A stretch of 7,332 nucleotides of DNA from contig JAULYE010000031.1 in assembly GCA_032118015.1 (NCBI GenBank), forward strand, positions 1 through 7,332, in the 5' to 3' direction. A model generated the notes under the pieces. That model searched no databases. It saw only the letters and a program-made list of their open reading frames with translations, and was not told the origin of the DNA. Origin of the DNA: Casp-actino8 sp032118015. GTDB lineage: Bacteria > Actinomycetota > Acidimicrobiia > Acidimicrobiales > Ilumatobacteraceae. Below, in pieces: positions 1 to 6,167 of the stretch (its first letter is position 1; each line of letters opens with the position of its first letter). Made by a program: the position numbers and the translations under genes.

Positions 1-989
1 CCGTTGCGCGCGAGCCACGCTGCACGCCAGATGAGCAGACGGGACGCTTCGATCTGCGTGGCCATGTTCGCCAACTTGAAGGCGATCGCCTGGTTCATGA
101 TGATCGGCTTGCCGAACGCGACGCGCTCCTTGGCATAGTCGAGCGCGATTTCGTAGGCACCGCGAGCGATTCCAAGAGCCTGAGCACCGACGGCCGGACG
201 AGTCGCCTCAAACGTCTTCATTGCCGGCTGTGCTTCACCGGTGCGACCGGCATCGCGTGCACGGGCCAACTTGGCATCGAGCTTTTCTTTGCCACCGAGA
301 AGGCAACGACCAGGAACGCGCACATCGTCGAGAACAACTTCTGCTGTGTGTGATGCCTTGATGCCGTGCTTTTTGTACTTCTGACCCTGGGACAAACCCT
401 TGGTTCCCGGCGGGACGACGAACGATGCCTGACCGCGACCTTTGAGAGTTGGATCGACAGTGGCCACGATCACGTGCACATCGGCGATACCGCCGTTGGT
501 GATCCACGCCTTGGTGCCGTTCAACACCCACTCATCCGTGGCCTCGTCGTACACAGCGCGCGTCCGCAATGACGACACGTCCGATCCCGCGTCGGGTTCG
601 CTCACGCAGAACGCGCCCAACTTCACATCATCTGCTGTGCCGTAACACTGGGGCACCCACTCGATGACCTGCTCGGGTGTGCCATTGCCGCTGATGCCAG
701 CAGCAGCAAGTCCTGATCCCATGATTGCCATGCCGAGACCGGCATCGCCCCAGAACAACTCCTCGATGGCAATGGGCAATGTGAGCCCCGTCTGATCGCT
801 CATGGCGTTCAACATGAATTCGAATCCGTAGAGACCGATCTTTGCGGCTTCCTGCACGATTGGCCACGGGAACTCTTCTCGATCGTCCCACTCCTCGGCG
901 GCTGGGCGCATGACGTCGGCGGCGAACTGGTGCACCCAGTCCTTGAGCTGTTCCTGGTCTTCGTTGAGCTTGAGGTTGAACTCGGACAT
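1..989 (-). CDS. Acyl-CoA dehydrogenase (C-terminus cut by left edge)
   Basis: FAD-dependent enzyme of the acyl-CoA dehydrogenase family, which introduces the alpha-beta double bond in acyl-CoA thioesters and passes electrons to electron-transfer flavoprotein. I translated 329 codons from an ATG at 987-989. Visible are the helical N-terminal domain (about residues 1-120), the family signature VSEPDAGSD near 129-137, the flavin/substrate-side segment LNGTKAWITNG at about 156-166, the beta domain ending near VVLDDVRVP (218-226), and the start of the C-terminal helical domain with ERVAFGKPI (288-296). The part carrying the usual catalytic glutamate lies outside the window, so activity and chain-length class cannot be judged. 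The reading frame is clean. There is no Shine-Dalgarno sequence; a TAACCT hexamer sits 6 nt before the ATG, consistent with a leaderless mRNA. The substrate (fatty acid, branched chain or steroid side chain) is unknown. Confidence 0.93.
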   Translation of the reverse strand, partial: MSEFNLKLNEDQEQLKDWVHQFAADVMRPAAEEWDDREEFPWPIVQEAAKIGLYGFEFMLNAMSDQTGLTLPIAIEELFWGDAGLGMAIMGSGLAAAGISGNGTPEQVIEWVPQCYGTADDVKLGAFCVSEPDAGSDVSSLRTRAVYDEATDEWVLNGTKAWITNGGIADVHVIVATVDPTLKGRGQASFVVPPGTKGLSQGQKYKKHGIKASHTAEVVLDDVRVPGRCLLGGKEKLDAKLARARDAGRTGEAQPAMKTFEATRPAVGAQALGIARGAYEIALDYAKERVAFGKPIIMNQAIAFKLANMATQIEASRLLIWRAAWLARN

Positions 990-995
990 GGGTCA

Positions 996-1001
996 AGGTT
1001 A
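996..1001 (-). promoter_or_regulatory. Putative -10 box of the acyl-CoA dehydrogenase gene
   Basis: Read on the minus strand this is TAACCT, followed by six bases (TGACCC) and the ATG. A TANNNT box 6-8 nt before the start codon is the usual arrangement of leaderless actinobacterial promoters. I see no convincing -35 element. It overlaps one arm of the inverted repeat at 997-1014. Confidence 0.45.
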
Positions 1002-1014
1002 CCCAGGGGTAACC
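997..1014. promoter_or_regulatory. Perfect inverted repeat, candidate repressor operator
   Basis: GGTTACCC-AG-GGGTAACC is an 8-bp perfect inverted repeat with a 2-bp spacer. It begins 8 bp upstream of the acyl-CoA dehydrogenase ATG, and its proximal arm covers five of the six bases of the -10-like hexamer. Symmetric sites of this size are typical of TetR- or GntR-type dimers, and such regulators commonly control fatty-acid catabolism genes in actinobacteria. The regulator itself is not in this window. It could also affect the divergent membrane-protein gene, but that start is 150 bp or more away. Confidence 0.55.
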
Positions 1015-1164
1015 CCAGTCGCCAGTCCTGCGCACAATTCGTGACAGCCATTCGTACTCGTTCCCACTCGTCGATCGAGGCCGACGTCCAGGCCCTCTGA
1101 CAGCTCACACATGTCACCATCGAGCCACGAGGCAGTTTCTCGCTGTGCCTGACAGACTCATCCA

Positions 1165-2280
1165 GTGACCCGTCGATCTCGGACTGACACGTCAGTGCCT
1201 GGCAGGCAGTCCGCACCGCGCGCAGCGATGATCAGCCCTCGGGGTGTGTTCATCGCCCTCGTCATCGGTATCGGCGCACTCCATCTCATGGTGGCTGACA
1301 CTCGTGGCTCGGACTGGTCGACCGAAGGTGTCGCTCTGGCAGTGATCGGAGTTCTCGCTGTTGGGTTCGGCCTTTCCCTGCTGCGCAGTAGATCTGCATG
1401 GCCGGTGATCGGATCGATGAGCGTCAGCACCGCCATCATCATCGGTCTGGTCGTCACGCGCACGGCTGGCTATCCATTCGGGCCTTTCACGGACATGACA
1501 GCCGACCTCGGACCGTTCGAAATTCTGGTGTTGATCACGAGTGCGATCACCGTGTCACTGGGTGGCGCAAGCCTGATCCTCGGACTCGATCGCATCGGAT
1601 CACCCGGCTGGAGATTCGACACCCTTGCACCCCTGGCAGTCGTTGCCGCTGCTCTGCCTGGTCTCGCTGTCAGTTCCTGGGTGGATGATGCTGCCTATCT
1701 CACCGGAGCAGCCCATGTCCACGGCAGCACGACTATTGACAGTTCGACCCAACACGGTTTCGCGTATCGAACCGAGTTGTCCCTGGACGAGCGCCAGTTG
1801 CTCGGTGACGAACTCACCCGAGCTCGCACGGCTGCTCTGTCCACGCCGACGCTTGCTGATGCCCGAGAACAAGGCTGGACAACTCTTGGAGATCCGGTTC
1901 CCGGAGCAGGTCAGATGATGATCGCTCTCGACAGCCGGCGATCGGACACCGCATTCGATCCTGCAACACCCGTTGCACTGCTCTTCGCCTCAGCAGATGA
2001 CACAGCCCCCATCGTCGCCGTGCAGTACGAGGGTTGGACGTCCAGTACCACGCCACCCGTCGGCTTCACCGGACAAGAGATGTTTTGGCATCTGCACACC
2101 GGAACATGTCTTGTGGACGATGTGCGTGTCGTCTATGACGAGCCGCATGTGGGGGCGAACTGCGAACTGATCGGTGGTGAACGCACCAACACCATCTCAT
2201 GGATGATTCGCGCCTGGGTCCTACCCGGCTGGGAGAACTCGAACGGAACCTTCGCCCATGATCACCCCGGTCTGCTCTGA
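1165..2280 (+). CDS. Hypothetical five-helix membrane protein with His/Cys-containing C-terminal domain
   Basis: I do not recognise a named family. From GTG 1165 it is 371 residues; an in-frame ATG at 1228 (residue 22) is an equally plausible start, just before the first helix, and neither start has a good Shine-Dalgarno. Hydrophobic segments lie at about 28-44, 55-73, 80-98, 118-140 and 153-171. The loop between helices 3 and 4 carries a GYPFGPF motif. After helix 5 comes a soluble domain of about 200 residues containing HVHG (184-187), H197, WHLHTGTC (308-315), H328, C333 and AHDHP (364-368), with the pair C315/C333. With five helices and a positively charged N-terminus, the soluble domain is probably outside the cell. 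The clustered histidines suggest metal binding, or the cysteines a disulfide, but this is inference. The gene is apparently monocistronic and converges on the VWA gene with a 37-bp gap. Confidence 0.8.
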   Translation: MTRRSRTDTSVPGRQSAPRAAMISPRGVFIALVIGIGALHLMVADTRGSDWSTEGVALAVIGVLAVGFGLSLLRSRSAWPVIGSMSVSTAIIIGLVVTRTAGYPFGPFTDMTADLGPFEILVLITSAITVSLGGASLILGLDRIGSPGWRFDTLAPLAVVAAALPGLAVSSWVDDAAYLTGAAHVHGSTTIDSSTQHGFAYRTELSLDERQLLGDELTRARTAALSTPTLADAREQGWTTLGDPVPGAGQMMIALDSRRSDTAFDPATPVALLFASADDTAPIVAVQYEGWTSSTTPPVGFTGQEMFWHLHTGTCLVDDVRVVYDEPHVGANCELIGGERTNTISWMIRAWVLPGWENSNGTFAHDHPGLL

Positions 2281-2317
2281 GACACACCCTCGACAATCAC
2301 CGCTTCGTGCGCGCCGG

Positions 2318-4342
2318 CTATGACGCTCGCCGTCCACCTCGACTGGTGCGACGCTTGTTGTCCATGAAGTCCACCAGTACGTAGTCACCGAGATTGTCAC
2401 TGTTGGTCATGAAAGCCCGACCACCGTTGATCGCAGACACCTGTTCGACGAACTGCTGCAGATATTGGTCAGGGTCGAGCATGAACGTGTTGATGCGGAT
2501 GTTGTCCTTGGTGCAGCGCAGCGCCTCACGCAAGGTGGCTTCGACAGTGAGCTGTTGTGCCTCATAGCCGTCGAAATAGGTGAACCACGGATCACCGTAC
2601 GGCGTGATGTGAGCGGTCGGTTCACCGTCGGTGATCATGATGATCTGCTTGTTGCCGGTCTGGCGAGACAGCATCTTGCGAGCCTGCGCGAGTGCGTGAT
2701 GCATATTCGTTCCTTGCATCCCGGTCAGCGAGGCTTCGACCAATTCATCGGGTTTGATCTCCCACGCCACGTGGCCGAACAGCAAGATGCCGAGATAGTC
2801 GCGGGGGTATTGCGACGAGATCAGTGACTGCAGAGCCACAGCAACTTTCTTGGCCGGACCCCATCGCCCATCACGCACCATCGAATATGAGGCGTCGAGC
2901 ATCAGCACGGTTGCTGAGCGCGTCAGGTGTTCGACTCGTTCGATTTCGAAATCCTCCGGCAACAGCTGCACCGGGGTTCCCTGGCCGCCGCGGCGCAAGG
3001 CGTTGCGAATGGTGCGTTGCAGATCGAGATTGAACGGGTCTCCGTACTCGTACTGCTTGGTGTCGTAGGTGCGCTCGTGTCCTTGTCCGAAACGATGCTG
3101 TTGGTGCTGACCGGGCTTGTCTTTGGCCAGGCTGGAGAAGAGGTCCCGCAGCGCCTTGGAGCCGATCTTGCGCATGCCCTTCGGCGTCACTTCGAGGCGA
3201 CCTTCTTTTTGGTGAATGAGCCCTTCGCGTTCGAGGTCGCGAATCAACTTCGAAAGCTTCTCCATGGATCTGGCGACGTCGTCACCGAGCAACTCGCGCA
3301 CACGATCCATATCAGCCTCGGCCAATTGCTGTGGCGACGACGGATTGTTCATCAGGTTTTCGAGTTGGTCGAGTTCTCCGAGTTCGCGCATCGTCTGCAT
3401 CGCCTGCTCGAATCCCATCGGATCCTGACCTTGCATCTCGTATCCCTGTTCGGACCCGAGGCTCGGGAACATCGCCTGCATGTTCTGACTCAAACGAGCC
3501 ATTTCCTCTTGCAGTTCCATGTCATCGAGCAGCATCTGCGACAGCTCCTGCAATTGGGCGCGCTGTTCGGGTGTCATGGAATTGAGCATCGCCTGGGCCG
3601 CTGCCATTTGCTTCGCGATCTGTTCCAGGAGCTCGTCCAAGTTCTGAGGATTCTCCGGGAAGAAATCGCCGAACTCCTTCATGAAGTCCTCGAACCCGGG
3701 GTCTTCTCCGCGGGCGTTCTTCTCGATCATCTCGTTCAGCGCCTGCATCATTTCTTTTGTGCGCTGCATCTGCTCGGGTGTCATCGACTTCATCGCCGAT
3801 GAGACCTGCTCGAAGTTCTGCTGCATCGTCTGCTCGCGTAATTTCTCGACGAGCTGCTCGAAACGCTGCTGGGCCTCACCCGATTCGAATTCGTAGGACT
3901 GGAGTTCGCGCACCTTCCCCGCAAGATCGTCTGGGAGCATGTCGAGACGGAAGTGACGATCTTCGGCTGCTCGCCTGGCATTGTCACTGCGCCGCTCGTC
4001 GCCACTGTTGTTGGCGTCGGCCACAGACTGATCGACTGCGTGTCGTTCCTCGTCCACGATGTCGTCGAGTTCATCGGCGATTTCTTTGTAGACCCCGCCA
4101 AGGTCACCGCGATCGAGGAGTTCCTGTCTGGCTTCACGTAAACGCTGACGCATCTCGCGCAGACCTTGCATACGTTCACCGTTGGCGTCCTGGGCCCCGC
4201 GTTCCATCAGGCGGCGCAGTGCACCCCGGAGGTCACCGTTCTGCAAGAGATCGTCTGCCATCTCCTCGAACAAGTCGCTTGCCTCGAGATCGAAGCCTGT
4301 TTGGGTGCCATCCCACCGGGAATACGTGAAGAGACCGGCCAT
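2318..4342 (-). CDS. VWA-domain protein with complete MIDAS (Rv0959/CoxE-like type)
   Basis: A 674-residue cytoplasmic protein; no signal peptide or membrane helix is visible. The C-terminal VWA domain (about 475-660) has the full metal-ion-dependent adhesion site: DASYS at 483-487 (D483, S485, S487), T545 in MQGTN and D572 in ITDGEP. The front half (about 20-350) is highly charged and Met/Gln/Glu-rich, probably a coiled-coil or helical bundle, with the phrase SMTPEQ twice (186-191 and 255-260). Residues 355-400 look like a winged-helix fragment (a DLEREGLI segment followed by LEVTPKGMRKIG). A YEYGDPFNLDLQRTIRNAL segment (431-449) precedes the VWA domain. Length and layout recall mycobacterial Rv0959, which sits beside a MoxR/ChlI-like AAA ATPase gene; such VWA proteins are thought to work with the ATPase in metal insertion or complex assembly. 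Here both flanking genes are on the other strand, so no ATPase partner is adjacent. The start ATG (4340-4342) has a TACGGT box 6 nt upstream. The exact target is unknown. Confidence 0.88.
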   Translation of the reverse strand: MAGLFTYSRWDGTQTGFDLEASDLFEEMADDLLQNGDLRGALRRLMERGAQDANGERMQGLREMRQRLREARQELLDRGDLGGVYKEIADELDDIVDEERHAVDQSVADANNSGDERRSDNARRAAEDRHFRLDMLPDDLAGKVRELQSYEFESGEAQQRFEQLVEKLREQTMQQNFEQVSSAMKSMTPEQMQRTKEMMQALNEMIEKNARGEDPGFEDFMKEFGDFFPENPQNLDELLEQIAKQMAAAQAMLNSMTPEQRAQLQELSQMLLDDMELQEEMARLSQNMQAMFPSLGSEQGYEMQGQDPMGFEQAMQTMRELGELDQLENLMNNPSSPQQLAEADMDRVRELLGDDVARSMEKLSKLIRDLEREGLIHQKEGRLEVTPKGMRKIGSKALRDLFSSLAKDKPGQHQQHRFGQGHERTYDTKQYEYGDPFNLDLQRTIRNALRRGGQGTPVQLLPEDFEIERVEHLTRSATVLMLDASYSMVRDGRWGPAKKVAVALQSLISSQYPRDYLGILLFGHVAWEIKPDELVEASLTGMQGTNMHHALAQARKMLSRQTGNKQIIMITDGEPTAHITPYGDPWFTYFDGYEAQQLTVEATLREALRCTKDNIRINTFMLDPDQYLQQFVEQVSAINGGRAFMTNSDNLGDYVLVDFMDNKRRTSRGGRRAS

Positions 4343-4348
4343 ATCTGC

Positions 4349-4354
4349 ACCGTA
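4349..4354 (-). promoter_or_regulatory. Putative -10 box of the VWA gene
   Basis: On the minus strand this reads TACGGT, then six bases (GCAGAT), then the ATG of the VWA gene. The position fits a leaderless transcript. The same hexamer occurs before the DUF2889 gene. No clear -35 element or Shine-Dalgarno is visible. Confidence 0.4.
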
Positions 4355-4391
4355 GTACCCGGGGCGCGACCCCCTCCCGTCGTGTGACCGC

Positions 4392-4397
4392 TAGCCT
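4392..4397 (+). promoter_or_regulatory. Putative -10 box of the cyclase gene
   Basis: TAGCCT lies 10 nt before the ATG at 4408, giving a transcript with at most a few untranslated bases. Together with the opposing box at 4349-4354 it makes the 65-bp gap a compact divergent promoter in which the two -35 regions must share about 37 bp. The box is inferred from position and consensus only. Confidence 0.35.
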
Positions 4398-4407
4398 GAC
4401 TCCAACC

Positions 4408-4956
4408 ATGAAAGTCGAGCGAACCTTCGTTTTCGTGGACCTCTCCGGGTTCACGAAGTACACAGCGAACCATGGCGATATCGCCGCTGGGAATCTGCTG
4501 ACCAAGTTTCGCGCCGAAGTGCGCGAAGTCGCTGCTGCGTGGGGAATTCGTGTCGACAAATGGCTCGGCGACGGTTGCATGATCGTCTCGGTCGACCAGG
4601 ACATGGCCATCGGATTCGCTCTCGACATGCAAAAGCGCTGCGAGGACGTCTGTCGCCCGTTGACCGTTCGGGTCGGTGTCGCAACTGGCGAAGTTCTCAT
4701 GTTCCAGGGCGAGGACTACATCGGCACCTCGGTGAATCTCGCTTCTCGCCTGTGCGATGCAGCGGATCACAACGAAGTCCTGATCGGCCGCTCCGATCTA
4801 CGACGCTTACCTGTCGGCGTACAGGAGCACCCACACCCGAGTGTCAATTTGCGCGGCCTCGGGGACGTCGAAGTCGTGTCACTCTCCGCCAAGGACAAAC
4901 TTGGCGGCCTGAACGACACTGGCGAGTTGTGGACTCGCTCCCCATTCGTCGCTTGA
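4408..4956 (+). CDS. Single-domain class III adenylate/guanylate cyclase
   Basis: A 182-residue protein that is almost entirely a class III nucleotide cyclase catalytic domain, which makes cAMP (or cGMP) from ATP (or GTP) as a homodimer. In numbering from the ATG at 4408, the first metal aspartate is D11 (FVDLSGFT), the second is D55 in KWLGDG, the purine-binding pair is K51 and D103 (EDYIG), and the transition-state pair is N110 and R114 in VNLASR. The lysine/aspartate pair is the adenylate-cyclase type. All key residues are in one chain, so a homodimer should have two working sites. No sensor, membrane or HAMP domain is attached, so it is probably soluble and controlled by expression or by a partner. 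An in-frame GTG at 4384 would add 8 residues, but the ATG lies directly before the conserved core and just after a TANNNT box. The GH1-like gene starts 31 nt downstream, suggesting co-transcription. Confidence 0.92.
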   Translation: MKVERTFVFVDLSGFTKYTANHGDIAAGNLLTKFRAEVREVAAAWGIRVDKWLGDGCMIVSVDQDMAIGFALDMQKRCEDVCRPLTVRVGVATGEVLMFQGEDYIGTSVNLASRLCDAADHNEVLIGRSDLRRLPVGVQEHPHPSVNLRGLGDVEVVSLSAKDKLGGLNDTGELWTRSPFVA

Positions 4957-4984
4957 GCACCCTGCGTCTCGGCCTTCGCACTCG

Positions 4985-5048
4985 TTCGTGAACACTCCTG
5001 CTCGTGAACTCGTGAAACGTGAATTCACGAACTGTGAATTCACGAATT
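4985..5048. repeat. Cluster of TCGTGAA/TTCACGA words with 15-bp tandem repeat
   Basis: Five exact copies of TCGTGAA or its reverse complement lie at 4986-4992, 5002-5008, 5010-5016, 5024-5030 and 5039-5045, and near copies at 5017-5023 and 5032-5038. The units 5019-5033 and 5034-5048 are 15-bp direct repeats matching at 14 of 15 positions; 5004-5018 is a weaker third copy. CGTGAATTCACG at 5018-5029 is a perfect 12-bp palindrome and GTGAATTCAC recurs at 5034-5043. The repeats begin 28 bp after the cyclase stop and cover the first 20 or so codons of the GH1-like frame, where they read as repeated EFTN. The cluster could be a regulator-binding array, a slippage-generated minisatellite or both. 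Confidence 0.7.
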
Positions 5049-6130
5049 GGGGCGCGAGTCTGCCGACACTCGTCGCTCTCGGGCCGTCTGATCGGTCCGA
5101 CAACCCGGACCTTGCACGCACTGGTAACGGATTCCAGCACCATGCCGCCGACGATGTGGCGCTTCTCGCTGCACATGGTGTCACCGATGTACGTCTCGGA
5201 TTCGATTGGGCGCGACTCGAGCCCCGACCAGGCGACCTCGATGGCCGATGGGTCGAGTGGTACTCCGATGTGATCACGGCTGCATCATCTTCGGGCGTCC
5301 GCATCTGGGCGTGTCTTCTCGAGCGCACTATCCCGTCATGGTTCGATGACGCAGGAGGTTTCTTCGATCCCAAGGCGGCTGGTCGCCATTGGCCGCGTTT
5401 CGTCGAACAGGTCGCCGATGTCTTCGGTGACCGAGTCGGCGGATGGTTTCCGATCGATGACCCGATCGGTTACGCGGCACGTACCGGAACCGATGACGGT
5501 CGTCGTCATGGCGAGCTGATCGACACGCTCGTCGTGGCCTGGCGCGACGCATGGCGCATCCTCCAGGGTGGTCCGCCTGTGGCGACATCGCTGACGGTCC
5601 GCCACGTGCGCTCCGATGATTCATCACCGGATGCAGGTGAACGAGCTCGCCGAGAGGACCATTTGCGCTTCACGACGTTTTTGCGCGGTCTGCGCGACGG
5701 CACCGTGGTGATTCCTGGACGGGCCGATCGCACGTTGGCCGATCTCGCCGGAGCGGCCGATGTGATCGGCATCAAGATCCGCACCGATCTCGCAGACGAC
5801 GTGACCATCGACGACGAATCGCTGCGTAGGTGGCAGGAACGCTCACAGATGCTGATCCAGCGTGTTGTCGATGCCGGTCTTCAGCGACCCCTTGCGATCA
5901 TCCAGCGCGTCAATCGACGAGGAACGACGGAAACAGCCCGTGACGCCGAAGTGCTGAGCGAAGCCTTCATTCGTTCCGTGGACGCCTGTCGCGCCGATGG
6001 GGCGCCGATCGGTGTTGTCTTCGTCGAACCCGGTATCGCAGCAGATCGCGAATCGTCGGCCCATGCACTCATCGACTGGGATCGTCATCCAACGGCGGTT
6101 GCCGGAGCCTGGCAACGAGCCCTCCACTAG
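4988..6130 (+). CDS. Glycoside hydrolase family 1-like protein, apparently catalytically dead
   Basis: The 380-residue frame follows the GH1 beta-glucosidase (TIM barrel) pattern from about residue 45 to the end. Landmarks are ADDVALLAAHGVTDVRLGFDWARLEP (start near 54) for the beta-2 strand region, a DDAGGFFDP segment (120-128), FGDRVGGWFPIDDP (146-159), AADVIGIKI (256-264) and PLAIIQRVN (301-309). At the acid/base position, where GH1 enzymes have NEP, this protein has D157-D158-P159. At the nucleophile, where they have ENG, it has Q306-R307-V308. The usual substrate-binding HW in the preceding strand is also replaced (ER, 112-113). It is shorter than typical GH1 enzymes (about 440-480), so loops are missing. 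I infer a non-catalytic sugar-binding or regulatory role, or a changed reaction. GTG 4988 is the furthest start; GTG 5012 is possible, and both lie inside the repeat cluster, so the first 25 residues are doubtful. No signal peptide is visible. The DUF2889 gene follows after 37 bp. Confidence 0.78.
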   Translation: MNTPARELVKREFTNCEFTNWGASLPTLVALGPSDRSDNPDLARTGNGFQHHAADDVALLAAHGVTDVRLGFDWARLEPRPGDLDGRWVEWYSDVITAASSSGVRIWACLLERTIPSWFDDAGGFFDPKAAGRHWPRFVEQVADVFGDRVGGWFPIDDPIGYAARTGTDDGRRHGELIDTLVVAWRDAWRILQGGPPVATSLTVRHVRSDDSSPDAGERARREDHLRFTTFLRGLRDGTVVIPGRADRTLADLAGAADVIGIKIRTDLADDVTIDDESLRRWQERSQMLIQRVVDAGLQRPLAIIQRVNRRGTTETARDAEVLSEAFIRSVDACRADGAPIGVVFVEPGIAADRESSAHALIDWDRHPTAVAGAWQRALH

Positions 6131-6151
6131 CAGGCACCTCGGTCCTGAGAG

Positions 6152-6157
6152 TACGGT
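6152..6157 (+). promoter_or_regulatory. Putative -10 box of the DUF2889 gene
   Basis: TACGGT lies 10 nt before the ATG at 6168 and 21 nt after the GH1-like stop. It is identical to the hexamer before the VWA gene. It may give the DUF2889 gene its own promoter in addition to read-through from upstream. Confidence 0.3.
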
Positions 6158-6167
6158 CGAACAGGTC

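Noticed and set aside
809..1216. A 135-codon minus-strand frame crossing the acyl-CoA dehydrogenase start and the palindrome
   Set aside because: Low-complexity Ser/Arg-rich product in a frame that conflicts with the well-supported dehydrogenase; no start signals or domain.
2281..2317. Possible bidirectional terminator between the converging membrane-protein and VWA genes
   Set aside because: No stem of useful length followed by a T tract on either strand.
2927..3802. A 291-codon open frame on the plus strand antisense to the VWA gene
   Set aside because: It is a shadow of a GC-rich, Glu/Gln/Met-rich coding region; its product is Leu/His-rich low-complexity sequence with no domain, and the minus-strand frame has a clear VWA domain.
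4361..4373. GGGG-CGCGA-CCCC stem in the divergent promoter region
   Set aside because: Only four base pairs, not extendable on either side; expected by chance at this GC content.
4384..4407. GTG start for the cyclase adding eight residues
   Set aside because: It would place the start upstream of the likely -10 box at 4392-4397, and the ATG at 4408 sits directly before the conserved core.
4539..4991. Plus-strand 150-codon frame overlapping the cyclase
   Set aside because: Arg/His-rich shadow frame; the overlapping cyclase frame has all its catalytic motifs.
5997..6167. N-terminal extension of the DUF2889 frame inside the GH1-like gene
   Set aside because: It overlaps the end of the GH1-like coding sequence, shows no family similarity, and a well-placed ATG exists at 6168.
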